Shown: positions 25,111 to 31,654, counted from the first letter of the stretch. The stretch is 64,000 nt of DNA from Christensenella sp034926635 (GCA_034926635.1 JAYFQX010000007.1:73160-137159), one strand, 5' to 3'. Notes: generated from the sequence alone by a model not told the origin. A program made the numbers and translations.

Positions 25111-25623
25111 ATGTATCAAGTAAATGATTCGGTATTATATGGCATACAGGGCGTATGTAAAATAGTGGAAATTGCGGAGAAGGCGTTTGCTTCTCAAAAG
25201 CGCCGGTATTATGTGCTTGAGCCTATTTACGACAATAATGCGACTATTTTTATTCCCGTGGATAATGAAGAATTGACAGAAAAAATGCGGAGGGTATTAT
25301 CAAAAGAAGAAATTTATGCCGTTATTGACGGGATACCGGAGAAAAAAGAAAATTGGATAGAGAATGAGTCGGTGCGCAAAGAGCAGTACGGAAAAATTAT
25401 CGCACAAGGGGATTGTGTAGAGCTTGTTAAACTGATCAAAGCGCTTTGCAGGTTTCAAAAAGAACTGCAGGAGGAAGGAAAGAAACTGCATGTTGCAGAC
25501 GAACACTTTTTGAAAGATGCGGAAAAAATCTTGTATGACGAATTTGCGCATGTACTTCATTTGGATAGAGACAACGTCCTGCCTTTTATTGAGAACCGGA
25601 TTCGCGAATGCGAGGAGGAATAA
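25111..25623 (+). CDS. CarD-like transcriptional regulator, copy 1
   Basis: The product is about 170 aa. The N-terminal CarD/RID-type beta domain (MYQVNDSVLYGIQGVCKIVE, YYVLEPIYDNNATIFIPVDN) is followed by an all-helical C-terminal half ending in FIENRIRECEEE. CarD proteins bind the RNA polymerase beta subunit and stabilise the open complex. A GTG at 25102 is an alternative start; I prefer ATG 25111, with AGGTGA 6 nt upstream and a family-like first strand. The next gene encodes a second CarD-like protein whose SD lies in this gene's last codons, so they are coupled. Confidence 0.85.
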   Translation: MYQVNDSVLYGIQGVCKIVEIAEKAFASQKRRYYVLEPIYDNNATIFIPVDNEELTEKMRRVLSKEEIYAVIDGIPEKKENWIENESVRKEQYGKIIAQGDCVELVKLIKALCRFQKELQEEGKKLHVADEHFLKDAEKILYDEFAHVLHLDRDNVLPFIENRIRECEEE

Positions 25624-25625
25624 AA

Positions 25626-26096
25626 ATGTATGAAAAGGGCGATTGCGTAATTTGTCCGAATGGAATGATGGCAACGATTACGGAAACGATATGCGGTGAT
25701 TCCGGAAAAGAAAAAGAATATGTTCTGCAGTCGGGAAATATTACATGGCGCGTCTTTGCGGGAGAGCAGGGAATAATCCGTAAGGTTGTCTCAAAAGACG
25801 AAATGTTGGAAATATTGAGCCGGATTCCATACATCCGGACGATACAGGCACCGAATAATAAAATACGTGCAGAGTTTTATGAAGAGGCGATGGAAGCGTA
25901 TGATGAAGTGGAATGGATCAAAGTAATCAAAACTGTCTATATCCGGGGCAGGGAGCAAAAACTGGCGCCCGGTGAAGAAGCATATGCACAAAAGGCAAAA
26001 AAGTTTTTTTATAGAGAAGTTTCTATATTGCTCGATATCCCGGAAAACGAAGTAGAAGCGTATATTACGCGCGCGATAGAAGAAGGCTTATGGTAA
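25626..26096 (+). CDS. CarD-like protein, divergent copy 2
   Basis: The product is 156 aa. MYEKGDCVICPNGMMATITE and a following strand pattern (EYVLQSGNITWRVFA) resemble the CarD N-terminal domain. The C-terminal helical half (EEAYAQKAKKFFYREVSILL) parallels that of the upstream gene (DEHFLKDAEKILYDEF), so the two are probably tandem paralogues. The RNA polymerase-contacting strand region is poorly conserved, so it may bind a different partner. The GAGGAGG SD lies in the end of copy 1. A strong terminator ends the unit. Confidence 0.72.
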   Translation: MYEKGDCVICPNGMMATITETICGDSGKEKEYVLQSGNITWRVFAGEQGIIRKVVSKDEMLEILSRIPYIRTIQAPNNKIRAEFYEEAMEAYDEVEWIKVIKTVYIRGREQKLAPGEEAYAQKAKKFFYREVSILLDIPENEVEAYITRAIEEGLW

Positions 26097-26099
26097 TAA

Positions 26100-26134
26100 A
26101 AAATGCAGGCAATGTTGTTTTGCCTGCATTTTTG
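26100..26134. terminator. Bidirectional terminator between CarD copy 2 and ferredoxin
   Basis: The stem AATGCAGGCAA (26102-26112)/TTGCCTGCATT (26120-26130) is flanked by A and T runs. It serves both convergent transcripts. Confidence 0.9.
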
Positions 26135-26140
26135 TAGAAA

Positions 26141-26329
26141 CTAATCTTCTATTTCAATTACTTGCACCGGACAATTTTCCGCGGCCTGTGCCGCATCATC
26201 TGAATCTTCTGCGGATGGTTGAGAATATACCTCTGCAAGACCGTCATCCGCCATGCGAAAAACGTTTGGACACAACTCGGCGCATAGCCCGCAGCCAATG
26301 CAGCCTTCACGATCAATCGATACTTTCAT
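26141..26329 (-). CDS. Small [4Fe-4S] ferredoxin
   Basis: This 62-aa protein has CIGCGLCAELCP (C10, C13, C16, plus C20) and a distal ENCPVQ Cys. This is the pattern of single-cluster ferredoxins, in which C20 is often in a disulfide. It is a soluble low-potential electron carrier. The start (cat at 26327-26329) has GGAGGAG upstream on the minus strand. It overlaps the end of the upstream cupin gene by 17 nt, implying one transcript. A longer in-frame extension lacks an SD and is not needed. Confidence 0.93.
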   Translation of the reverse strand: MKVSIDREGCIGCGLCAELCPNVFRMADDGLAEVYSQPSAEDSDDAAQAAENCPVQVIEIED

Positions 26330-26675
26330 TTTTTTTCTCCTCCGGGAATATAACGATGAGCAGCATTTTAAACGGTGATTCCGCAAATACTGCATGAGGT
26401 TTTTTTGCCGGCATAATAATGGTTTCACCAGCAGTTACAGTGTATTCTTTTCCGTCGATTGTAATCCTGCCCTGACCTTCCAATGCAAGAATCATCGCAT
26501 CGCCACCAGATTCATGCGTGCTGATTTCTTCTCCGCGGTCAAAAGCAAACAGAGTGAGGCTGTGGTGATTGTCTTGTGCCAGTGTTTTACTGACGATTTG
26601 ACCCGGCTGAAACGCTACTTCACCGGCCAGAGGTACAGGCTTTTCGTGAGGAATATTTCTGATCAGTTTTTCCAT
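26313..26675 (-). CDS. Small cupin-domain protein
   Basis: The product is about 120 aa. It is a single cupin barrel with motif 1-like sequence (FDRGEEISTHESGGDAMILALEG) and motif 2 (AGETIIMPAKKPHAVF). Metal ligands are plausible at the His of THES and the His of KPHAV. Such proteins often act as regulators or small-molecule binders. I place the start at 26675 because GGAAAGGAAG lies before that ATG; the ATG at 26696 has no SD. It is followed by the overlapping ferredoxin gene, suggesting a redox or metal-related role. Confidence 0.85.
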   Translation of the reverse strand: MEKLIRNIPHEKPVPLAGEVAFQPGQIVSKTLAQDNHHSLTLFAFDRGEEISTHESGGDAMILALEGQGRITIDGKEYTVTAGETIIMPAKKPHAVFAESPFKMLLIVIFPEEKKNESID

Positions 26676-26764
26676 GGAAAACTTCCTTTCCGACATTTTA
26701 TTTGCATGATCAAGTTTCTATATATTTAAACCAAAAAACACTGGCGTAAAAGTCGAAAATTTTA

Positions 26765-26787
26765 AGATCTATGTATTTGAGATCTAT
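26765..26787. repeat. Direct repeat AGATCTAT upstream of the cupin-ferredoxin pair
   Basis: AGATCTAT occurs at 26765-26772 and 26780-26787, each continuing into RTA, 15 bp apart. The site lies about 90-110 nt upstream of the minus-strand cupin gene. It could be an operator. Confidence 0.4.
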
Positions 26788-26830
26788 ATAATTAAAGACA
26801 TTTTTAATGGAGTCTCGATGGCTGAAATAT

Positions 26831-26865
26831 AAAAAAATCCCGCTTTAAAAGAAATAAAGCGGGAG
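26831..26865 (-). terminator. Terminator of the DtxR/MntR-family gene
   Basis: On the minus strand the stem TCCCGCTTT/AAAGCGGGA is followed by a T7 run (26837-26831). Confidence 0.85.
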
Positions 26866-26884
26866 AAAACGCAGATATATTTTT

Positions 26885-27253
26885 TTATTTTCGAGCCTTT
26901 GCATGCGCACAAATAGCCTCAAAACTTTCTTCGCTTAGAATATGCTCCATTTTACAGGCATCGGCATAAGCGGTTTTTTCGGAAACTCCTAAGCGGATCA
27001 GGAATTGTGCCAGCATATTATGACGTTCATATACCTTATCTGCAATCGTCAGGCCTTTTTCTGTAAGCGTAATCGCGCTGTTTTGGTCCATCAGAATATA
27101 ACCGTTTTCGCGCAACAGCTTCATAGCACGGCTGACGCTGGGTTTGGTTACCCCAAGTTCCACGGCAATATCAATAGAATGAACAGCGCCTTTTCGTTTT
27201 TGAAGCATTAAGATGCGTTCGAGATAATCTTCTATAGATTCACTAATTTGCAT
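26885..27253 (-). CDS. DtxR/MntR-family metal-dependent repressor
   Basis: The product is 122 aa with a winged-helix N-terminus (SIDIAVELGVTKPSVSRAMK) and a metal-binding/dimerisation domain, but no C-terminal SH3-like domain. By alignment with MntR and DtxR, the metal ligands are D9, E12, H78, C100, E103 and H104. D9 is MntR-like (DtxR has Met), whereas C100 is DtxR-like (MntR has Glu). It is divergent from feoAB, and several TTAG...CTAA inverted repeats surround those promoters, including one in front of this gene. Iron- (or manganese-) dependent repression of feo and of itself is the likely job. Confidence 0.88.
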   Translation of the reverse strand: MQISESIEDYLERILMLQKRKGAVHSIDIAVELGVTKPSVSRAMKLLRENGYILMDQNSAITLTEKGLTIADKVYERHNMLAQFLIRLGVSEKTAYADACKMEHILSEESFEAICAHAKARK

Positions 27254-27281
27254 TACTTTTCTCCATTATATCTTTTGTTCA

Positions 27282-27299
27282 TGTTAACATCTTCTAACT
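27282..27299. promoter_or_regulatory. Candidate metal-regulator box in front of its own gene
   Basis: On the minus strand this reads AGTTAGAAGATGTTAACA. It matches 12 of 16 positions with the palindrome GTTAGAGTGATCTAAC at 27361-27376. Confidence 0.5.
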
Positions 27300-27324
27300 T
27301 TTTTTGCAAGGACAGAAAAAACGG

Positions 27325-27355
27325 TTGACATAACGAGTTAGCTGAGGTAAACTAA
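27325..27355 (+). promoter_or_regulatory. feo promoter overlapped by a DtxR-type operator
   Basis: TTGACA (27325-27330), a 17-bp spacer and TAAACT (27348-27353) form the promoter. The box TTAGCTGAGGTAAACTAA (27338-27355), similar to DtxR/IdeR sites, covers the spacer and -10, the expected position for repression. Confidence 0.75.
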
Positions 27356-27360
27356 TATTG

Positions 27361-27376
27361 GTTAGAGTGATCTAAC
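27361..27376. promoter_or_regulatory. Second operator-like palindrome at the feo promoter
   Basis: GTTAGAGTGATCTAAC has perfect 6-bp arms around a 4-bp centre, just downstream of the -10 and over the likely start site. Confidence 0.65.
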
Positions 27377-27393
27377 TTATATTTTTGACGGCT

Positions 27394-27411
27394 AGTTAGC
27401 TTTACGTAACT
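27394..27411. promoter_or_regulatory. Third operator-like site in the feoA leader
   Basis: AGTTAGCTTTACGTAACT has 5-bp arms and shares TTAGCTT with the perfect palindrome ahead of feoB. Confidence 0.5.
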
Positions 27412-27435
27412 GAAAACGGAGAGAGGGGGAAGAAC

Positions 27436-27648
27436 ATGATGCCGCTTTTGATGGCAAACCACGGAGAAAAAAATATGATCAAAAAAATAACAGGGAAAGA
27501 TGAAGTGCGCCAGCACATGGCAGAGCTTGGATTTGTGGTTGGTGAAACAGTGACGGTGATATCGCAGGTGGGGGGAAATATGATTGTGGGGATCAAGGGA
27601 AGTCGCATAGCGATCGACCGTGGAATGGCTGGAAGGATTATGGTATAA
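27436..27648 (+). CDS. feoA: FeoA-domain protein, copy 1
   Basis: This 70-aa SH3-like FeoA domain has ITGKDEVRQHMAELGFVVGE and NMIVGIKGSRIAIDRGMAG. FeoA is a small cytoplasmic partner of the Fe(II) transporter FeoB. GGGGAAG precedes tandem ATGs at 27436 and 27439. A second FeoA gene follows 18 nt later, then feoB. Upstream lie three operator-like TTAG/CTAA repeats, implying metal control. Confidence 0.92.
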   Translation: MMPLLMANHGEKNMIKKITGKDEVRQHMAELGFVVGETVTVISQVGGNMIVGIKGSRIAIDRGMAGRIMV

Positions 27649-27666
27649 AAAGGAGGAGAAGGGAAT

Positions 27667-27888
27667 ATGAGGACATTGCGGGATATCGCAATTGGAAAAA
27701 GCGCAGTTGTAAAAAAACTGCATGGAGAAGGCGCGCTTAAGCGCCGTATTATGGATATGGGAATTACGAAGGGGACTACGGTATATGTAAGAAAGGTGGC
27801 TCCGCTGGGTGATCCGCTGGAAGTGACGGTACGGGGTTATGAGCTTTCGGTACGCAAAGGAGACGCGCAGGAAATCGAAGTCGAATAA
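27667..27888 (+). CDS. feoA: FeoA-domain protein, copy 2
   Basis: This 73-aa protein has the more canonical FeoA sequence: LRDIAIGKSAVVKKLHGEGA, RRRIMDMGITKGTTV-like (here KRRIMDMGITKG), and PLGDPLEVTVRGYELSVRK. AAAGGAGGAG precedes the ATG. The two FeoA paralogues differ strongly, so they may have distinct roles (FeoB contact versus another partner). feoB follows after a 76-nt gap that holds its own operator-like palindrome. Confidence 0.95.
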   Translation: MRTLRDIAIGKSAVVKKLHGEGALKRRIMDMGITKGTTVYVRKVAPLGDPLEVTVRGYELSVRKGDAQEIEVE

Positions 27889-27931
27889 AGCATAGAATGG
27901 CGCTGTGTGCGCCGATATTTTTGAAATTGAG

Positions 27932-27945
27932 TTAGCTTAAGCTAA
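27932..27945. promoter_or_regulatory. Perfect 14-bp palindrome ahead of feoB
   Basis: TTAGCTTAAGCTAA is a perfect palindrome in the feoA-feoB gap and the cleanest copy of the site family at the feo promoter. It suggests separate metal control of feoB. Confidence 0.65.
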
Positions 27946-27964
27946 TATACGAAAGGAGAAAGGA

Positions 27965-30127
27965 ATGGCAATCAAAATCGCGCTTGCCGGGAATCCAAAT
28001 TGCGGCAAGACAACCATGTTTAACGACCTTACCGGCAGTTCTCAATATGTTGGAAACTGGCCAGGAGTTACGGTAGAAAAAAAAGAGGGAAAACTGAAAA
28101 ATCATAAGGACGTATTGATCCAGGATTTACCGGGGATCTATTCATTATCTCCCTATACACTGGAAGAGGTTGTTGCTCGAAATTATTTGGTAAATGATGA
28201 TCCGGATGCAATTATTAATATTATTGATGGCACAAATATCGAACGAAATCTCTATTTGACAACACAGCTGCTGGAATTAGGGATCCCGGTTGTAATCGCA
28301 CTTAACATGATGGATATTGTACGTAAAAACGGCGATATTGTGGATATAACGAAGCTCGGAAGCGAGCTTGGATGCGAGGTGATCGAAACTTCGGCGCTGA
28401 AAGGTCTCGGCTCGAAGGAAGTTGCGCAGAAAGCGTCGGAGTATGCAAGACACAGGCCTGGGATGGAATTACCGCATGTATTTACCGGAAGCGTAGAGCA
28501 TGCGCTGGCGCATATTGAAGAGTCTGTTGAGGGGAAAGTTCCGCAGGAACATCTGCGATGGTATGCGGTGAAATTATTCGAACGGGACAAAAAGGTGCTT
28601 GAAGCACTAAAGCTTTCGCAAAGCACACGTGCTCATATTGAAAAGCACATCGAGGATTGTGAACGGGAGTTGGAAGATGACGCGGAAAGCATTATTACTA
28701 ACCAGCGTTATGCATATGTATCCGGGGTAATGGAACGATGCGTAAAGAAAAAACATTCCGGAATCAAGATGAATATTTCGGATAAGATTGACAGGATTGT
28801 AACTAACCGCTGGTTGGGTCTGCCGATTTTTGCAGGTGTTATGTTTCTGGTGTATTTTGTTGCAGTTACCACGGTAGGGACGCTGCTCACGGATTGGACG
28901 AACGAAACGTTGTTTGGGGAATGGATTGTTCCCGGGCTGCGAAGCATCATGGAAGGTGCAAATGTGGCGCCATGGCTGACGGGGCTTACGGTAGACGGAA
29001 TTGTGAGCGGGGTCGGCGCGGTGATCGGGTTTGTGCCGCAAATGCTGGTTTTATTCCTGTTGCTGGCCATTTTGGAAGATGTTGGATATATGTCGCGCGT
29101 AGCTTTTATTATGGACAGAATATTCCGAAAGTTTGGACTTTCGGGGAAATCTTTTATTCCTATGCTGATCAGCTCGGGCTGCGGCGTTCCCGGCATTATG
29201 GCGTCAAGAACCATTGAAAATGAACGCGATCGGCGTATGACGATCATGACAACGACATTTATTCCATGCGGTGCAAAAATGCCGATTATAGCACTATTTG
29301 CAGGTGCGATTTTTGGCGGCGCATGGTGGGTTGCACCGATGGCATATTTTATCGGGGTTGGTGCGGTTATCGTATCCGGGATTCTATTGAAAAAAATGAA
29401 GGCATTTGCGGGAAAACCAGCGCCGTTTGTGATGGAGCTTCCATCCTATCATAAACCGGCGATGTCCAATGTTCTGCGGAGTATGTGGGAGCGCGGCTGG
29501 TCGTTTATCAAAAGAGCGGGAACGGTCATTGTTTTGTCAACAATAGTGGTATGGTTTTTGTCTAATTTTGGAATGACGAATGGCACGTTTGGGATGGTTG
29601 ACGACATGAATAACAGTGTCTTAGCGTCTATAGGAAACGTTATTGCGCCAATTTTTGCACCGCTTGGATTTGGCGACTGGAAAGCTTCCGTTGCGACTTT
29701 CACGGGACTTGTGGCAAAGGAAAATGTACTTGGGACGTTCGGCGTATTATATGGTTTTGGAGAAGTGGCAGAAAACGGAGTGGAGATATGGGGAGCGCTT
29801 GCGGCATCCTTCACAGGTGTTACAGCATTGTCGTTTATGCTGTTTAACCTGCTGTGCGCACCTTGTTTTGCGGCAATCGGCGCAATCAAGACCGAGATGA
29901 ACAGCACAAAGTGGACATGGGCGGCGATCGGTTATATGACGGTGTTCGCTTATGCGGTGGCGCTTATCGTGAACCAACTGGGTTCACTTTTCACAGGCGG
30001 TAGTTTTACGCCGTGGACTGCGGTGGCGTTTGTTGTCCTTGCATTCTTTGTATATTTGGTAGTGAGGAAGAACCGGCATGCAGAGCAGACGGAAAAAATG
30101 GGCAGGGAGGCGAGGATGAATGCTTGA
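27965..30127 (+). CDS. feoB: Ferrous iron transport protein B
   Basis: The product is 720 aa. The N-terminal G domain has G1 GNPNCGKTT, G3 DLPGIYS and G4 NMMD. A GDI helical domain follows (about residues 170-270). The membrane domain has the two Gate motifs, with the conserved Cys in ISSGCGVPGIMASRT and in LLCAPCFAAIGA. It imports Fe(II) across the cytoplasmic membrane. AAAGGAGAAAGG precedes the ATG. The last 8 nt overlap the start of a Cys-rich small protein. Confidence 0.97.
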   Translation: MAIKIALAGNPNCGKTTMFNDLTGSSQYVGNWPGVTVEKKEGKLKNHKDVLIQDLPGIYSLSPYTLEEVVARNYLVNDDPDAIINIIDGTNIERNLYLTTQLLELGIPVVIALNMMDIVRKNGDIVDITKLGSELGCEVIETSALKGLGSKEVAQKASEYARHRPGMELPHVFTGSVEHALAHIEESVEGKVPQEHLRWYAVKLFERDKKVLEALKLSQSTRAHIEKHIEDCERELEDDAESIITNQRYAYVSGVMERCVKKKHSGIKMNISDKIDRIVTNRWLGLPIFAGVMFLVYFVAVTTVGTLLTDWTNETLFGEWIVPGLRSIMEGANVAPWLTGLTVDGIVSGVGAVIGFVPQMLVLFLLLAILEDVGYMSRVAFIMDRIFRKFGLSGKSFIPMLISSGCGVPGIMASRTIENERDRRMTIMTTTFIPCGAKMPIIALFAGAIFGGAWWVAPMAYFIGVGAVIVSGILLKKMKAFAGKPAPFVMELPSYHKPAMSNVLRSMWERGWSFIKRAGTVIVLSTIVVWFLSNFGMTNGTFGMVDDMNNSVLASIGNVIAPIFAPLGFGDWKASVATFTGLVAKENVLGTFGVLYGFGEVAENGVEIWGALAASFTGVTALSFMLFNLLCAPCFAAIGAIKTEMNSTKWTWAAIGYMTVFAYAVALIVNQLGSLFTGGSFTPWTAVAFVVLAFFVYLVVRKNRHAEQTEKMGREARMNA

Positions 30128-30293
30128 ATGGTTTGCGCAAAACGGATCGACGCTATTGACCGGGGCAGTGATCGCGGGAGTGGTAGTGTTTTTGATCATA
30201 AAACTGGTACGGGATAAACGTCGTGGAAAGAGCGGCTGTTCTTGCGGATGCAAAAGTTGTTCGGGCACGTGCCATTCTAATATGGAAAAATGA
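30120..30293 (+). CDS. FeoB-associated Cys-rich membrane protein
   Basis: This is a 57-aa gene. It begins MLEWFAQNGS, has one transmembrane helix (about residues 11-29), a basic KLVRDKRRGK stretch, and a Cys cluster (C40, C42, C44, C47, C51) before a short tail. This is the known FeoB-associated Cys-rich protein layout (Pfam 12669 type), also called FeoC-like by position only. It overlaps the end of feoB out of frame, so it is translationally coupled. It may stage iron or an Fe-S cluster near the FeoB exit; the function is not established. Confidence 0.88.
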   Translation: MLEWFAQNGSTLLTGAVIAGVVVFLIIKLVRDKRRGKSGCSCGCKSCSGTCHSNMEK

Positions 30294-30307
30294 TAAGCGG
30301 AAATGTC

Positions 30308-30342
30308 GCAGGAGGAGAGAATGAGATAACCTCTCCTCCTGC
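30308..30342 (+). other. 12-bp perfect hairpin holding an SD and a two-codon minigene
   Basis: GCAGGAGGAGAG (30308-30319) pairs exactly with CTCTCCTCCTGC (30331-30342). The left arm contains a perfect SD and is followed in the loop by ATG AGA TAA (30321-30329). No T run follows, so it is not an ordinary terminator. Confidence 0.6.
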
Positions 30343-30360
30343 AGGGAAGGAGCTGGAAAA

Positions 30361-30675
30361 ATGAGTGTAGTCATTGTGGGCGGAAACGAATGTATGATCC
30401 GACAATATTTGACGCTGTGCAAACAGTATAATTGCAGGGCGAAAGTATTGATAGAGATGCGTGGAACAGTCAGGAATAAAATCGGAAATCCGGATTTAAT
30501 GGTATTGTTTACAAGCACGTTGTCTCATAAAATGTTGCGGTGTGCCATGAGTGTAACAAAAGGCGGAAATACGGTTATTGCACGGTCACATACCAGCTCT
30601 ATGTCTGCTTTGAAAGAAATATTAGAGAAACATGCTACTAAAAGTGAGGAGAAAATGCTATGCCGGAAGAATTGA
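30361..30675 (+). CDS. DUF2325-family protein
   Basis: This 104-aa protein begins MSVVIVGGNECMIRQYLTLC and contains PDLMVLFTSTLSHKMLRCAM and NTVIARSHTSSMSALKEIL, the hallmarks of DUF2325. The family has a Rossmann-like fold with conserved Cys/His and often neighbours metal or redox genes. AAGGAG precedes the ATG. It overlaps the start of the next gene by 16 nt. The biochemical role is unknown; co-occurrence with feoB suggests metal homeostasis. Confidence 0.85.
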   Translation: MSVVIVGGNECMIRQYLTLCKQYNCRAKVLIEMRGTVRNKIGNPDLMVLFTSTLSHKMLRCAMSVTKGGNTVIARSHTSSMSALKEILEKHATKSEEKMLCRKN

Positions 30676-31211
30676 TCATCCGCCATTGTGCCCCTACTTT
30701 GGCAGGGATTAAGACGGCAAACATGTTCCATTGTCCTTATGGATGTAGCGAAGAGATGCGTAAAGATATCCGATGGATGAACCGCGCATTGATGCCAAAG
30801 GGATTACGTGTATTGCCGCTGCGATATAGCAATGGAAGCGCGCTACTTTATTTTTACCGTCCGAGCCGCCTGCAGCGTGATTTATCCGACGGATGCGCCT
30901 GTAAGATTTTGCAGCGCTGTGGTTATGAATGGAATAACACCGGCAAATGTGTAGCAAGGCTGGCATGCAGGATACGAGAATGTGAGCAATTTCCGCATGA
31001 AGTCGGACTGTTTTTAGGATATCCTTCGGCAGATGTGCGAGGATTTATTGAGAATCAGGCAAAGGGATGCAAATGTTGCGGGTGCTGGAAGGTATATGAA
31101 AATGAAACGGAGGCAAAAAGAATATTTGTGCGCTATAAAAAATGCACAGATGCTTATATGAAACAATGGAAAAAAGGAAAATCGGTGGAACACCTTACGG
31201 TGAGTGAATAA
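30660..31211 (+). CDS. DUF3793-family protein
   Basis: The product is 183 aa. It has the family core HCAPTLAGIKTANMF near the N-terminus and FPHEVGLFLGYPSADVRGFI with a following CKCCGCWKVY Cys cluster. Numerous Cys (about ten) suggest metal or cluster binding. The family is widespread in Clostridia near feo and flavodoxin genes. The start overlaps DUF2325 with GAGGAGAA upstream. The function is unknown. Confidence 0.85.
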   Translation: MPEELIIRHCAPTLAGIKTANMFHCPYGCSEEMRKDIRWMNRALMPKGLRVLPLRYSNGSALLYFYRPSRLQRDLSDGCACKILQRCGYEWNNTGKCVARLACRIRECEQFPHEVGLFLGYPSADVRGFIENQAKGCKCCGCWKVYENETEAKRIFVRYKKCTDAYMKQWKKGKSVEHLTVSE

Positions 31212-31232
31212 AGCGTTTGCAGGGGAAAGTCT

Positions 31233-31304
31233 ATGGCTGAATTGCTTTTGACGGTAATTGCCCTCATATTCAATTACAAGATAATAATTGCTTTCAAAAA
31301 GTGA
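31233..31304 (+). CDS. 23-aa hydrophobic peptide, candidate type I toxin
   Basis: A 24-codon reading frame begins MAELLLTVIALIF, continues NYKIIIAF and ends KK. AGGGGAAAG lies 4 nt upstream of the ATG. One hydrophobic stretch with terminal charges is typical of membrane-acting type I toxin peptides. The stop codon is the first nucleotides of a strong hairpin (31302-31329), and a minus-strand promoter faces it 75 nt away. This is a candidate only; no homology could be tested. Confidence 0.45.
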   Translation: MAELLLTVIALIFNYKIIIAFKK

Positions 31305-31371
31305 GCCGCCTATTCAAGTAGGCGGCTCATTGTAGTTTTACTCGCTGGGTTGCCATTTGGCGGCTATTCCT
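31297..31371 (-). ncRNA. Candidate antisense (antitoxin) RNA converging on the peptide gene
   Basis: A minus-strand extended -10 (TGG TATAAT, 31386-31378) predicts a start near 31371. The transcript would run about 75 nt to the hairpin 31329-31302, which on this strand is followed by CTTTTTG. It overlaps the 3' end of the peptide mRNA, like Fst/RNAII or TxpA/RatA loci. Confidence 0.4.
31302..31329. terminator. Shared bidirectional hairpin
   Basis: TGAGCCGCCTA (31302-31312) pairs with TAGGCGGCTCA (31319-31329) over a 6-nt loop. A T5 run follows on the minus strand; the + strand side has only TTGTAGTTTTA. Confidence 0.75.
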
Positions 31372-31504
31372 ACTTTTATTATACCACCACCATAACGGGA
31401 GGAAATAAGATTTTTATTTGTACTAAATATTCATTTTTATACATTTTCACACTGCCCATTACGATAAGAAAATAGAAGATGTATCACAAATCAATGATTC
31501 TATT

Positions 31505-31547
31505 AAAAAACAAAAACCGCTTAAACCATGATGGTTAAGCGGTTTTC
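31505..31547 (-). terminator. Terminator of tRNA-Pro
   Basis: The minus-strand stem AAAACCGCTTAA/TTAAGCGGTTTT (with internal ACCAT/ATGGT) is followed by TTTTTGTTTTTT. Confidence 0.9.
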
Positions 31548-31549
31548 TT

Positions 31550-31626
31550 TGGTCTGGGTGACAGGAATTGAACCTGCGACCTCTTGAACCCCATTCAAGC
31601 ACGCTACCAAACTGCGCCACACCCAG
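31550..31626 (-). tRNA. tRNA-Pro(GGG)
   Basis: The acceptor stem CTGGGTG/CACCCAG, the TpsiC arm GGTTCAATTCC and the anticodon stem CTTGA/TCAAG with loop ATGGGGT give anticodon GGG, with U33 and G37. A discriminator A and an encoded CCA are at the 3' end. It reads CCC and CCU codons. It has its own promoter and terminator and is transcribed alone. Confidence 0.97.
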
Positions 31627-31654
31627 TCGCTCTTTAACGAAGCTCGACCAAAAT

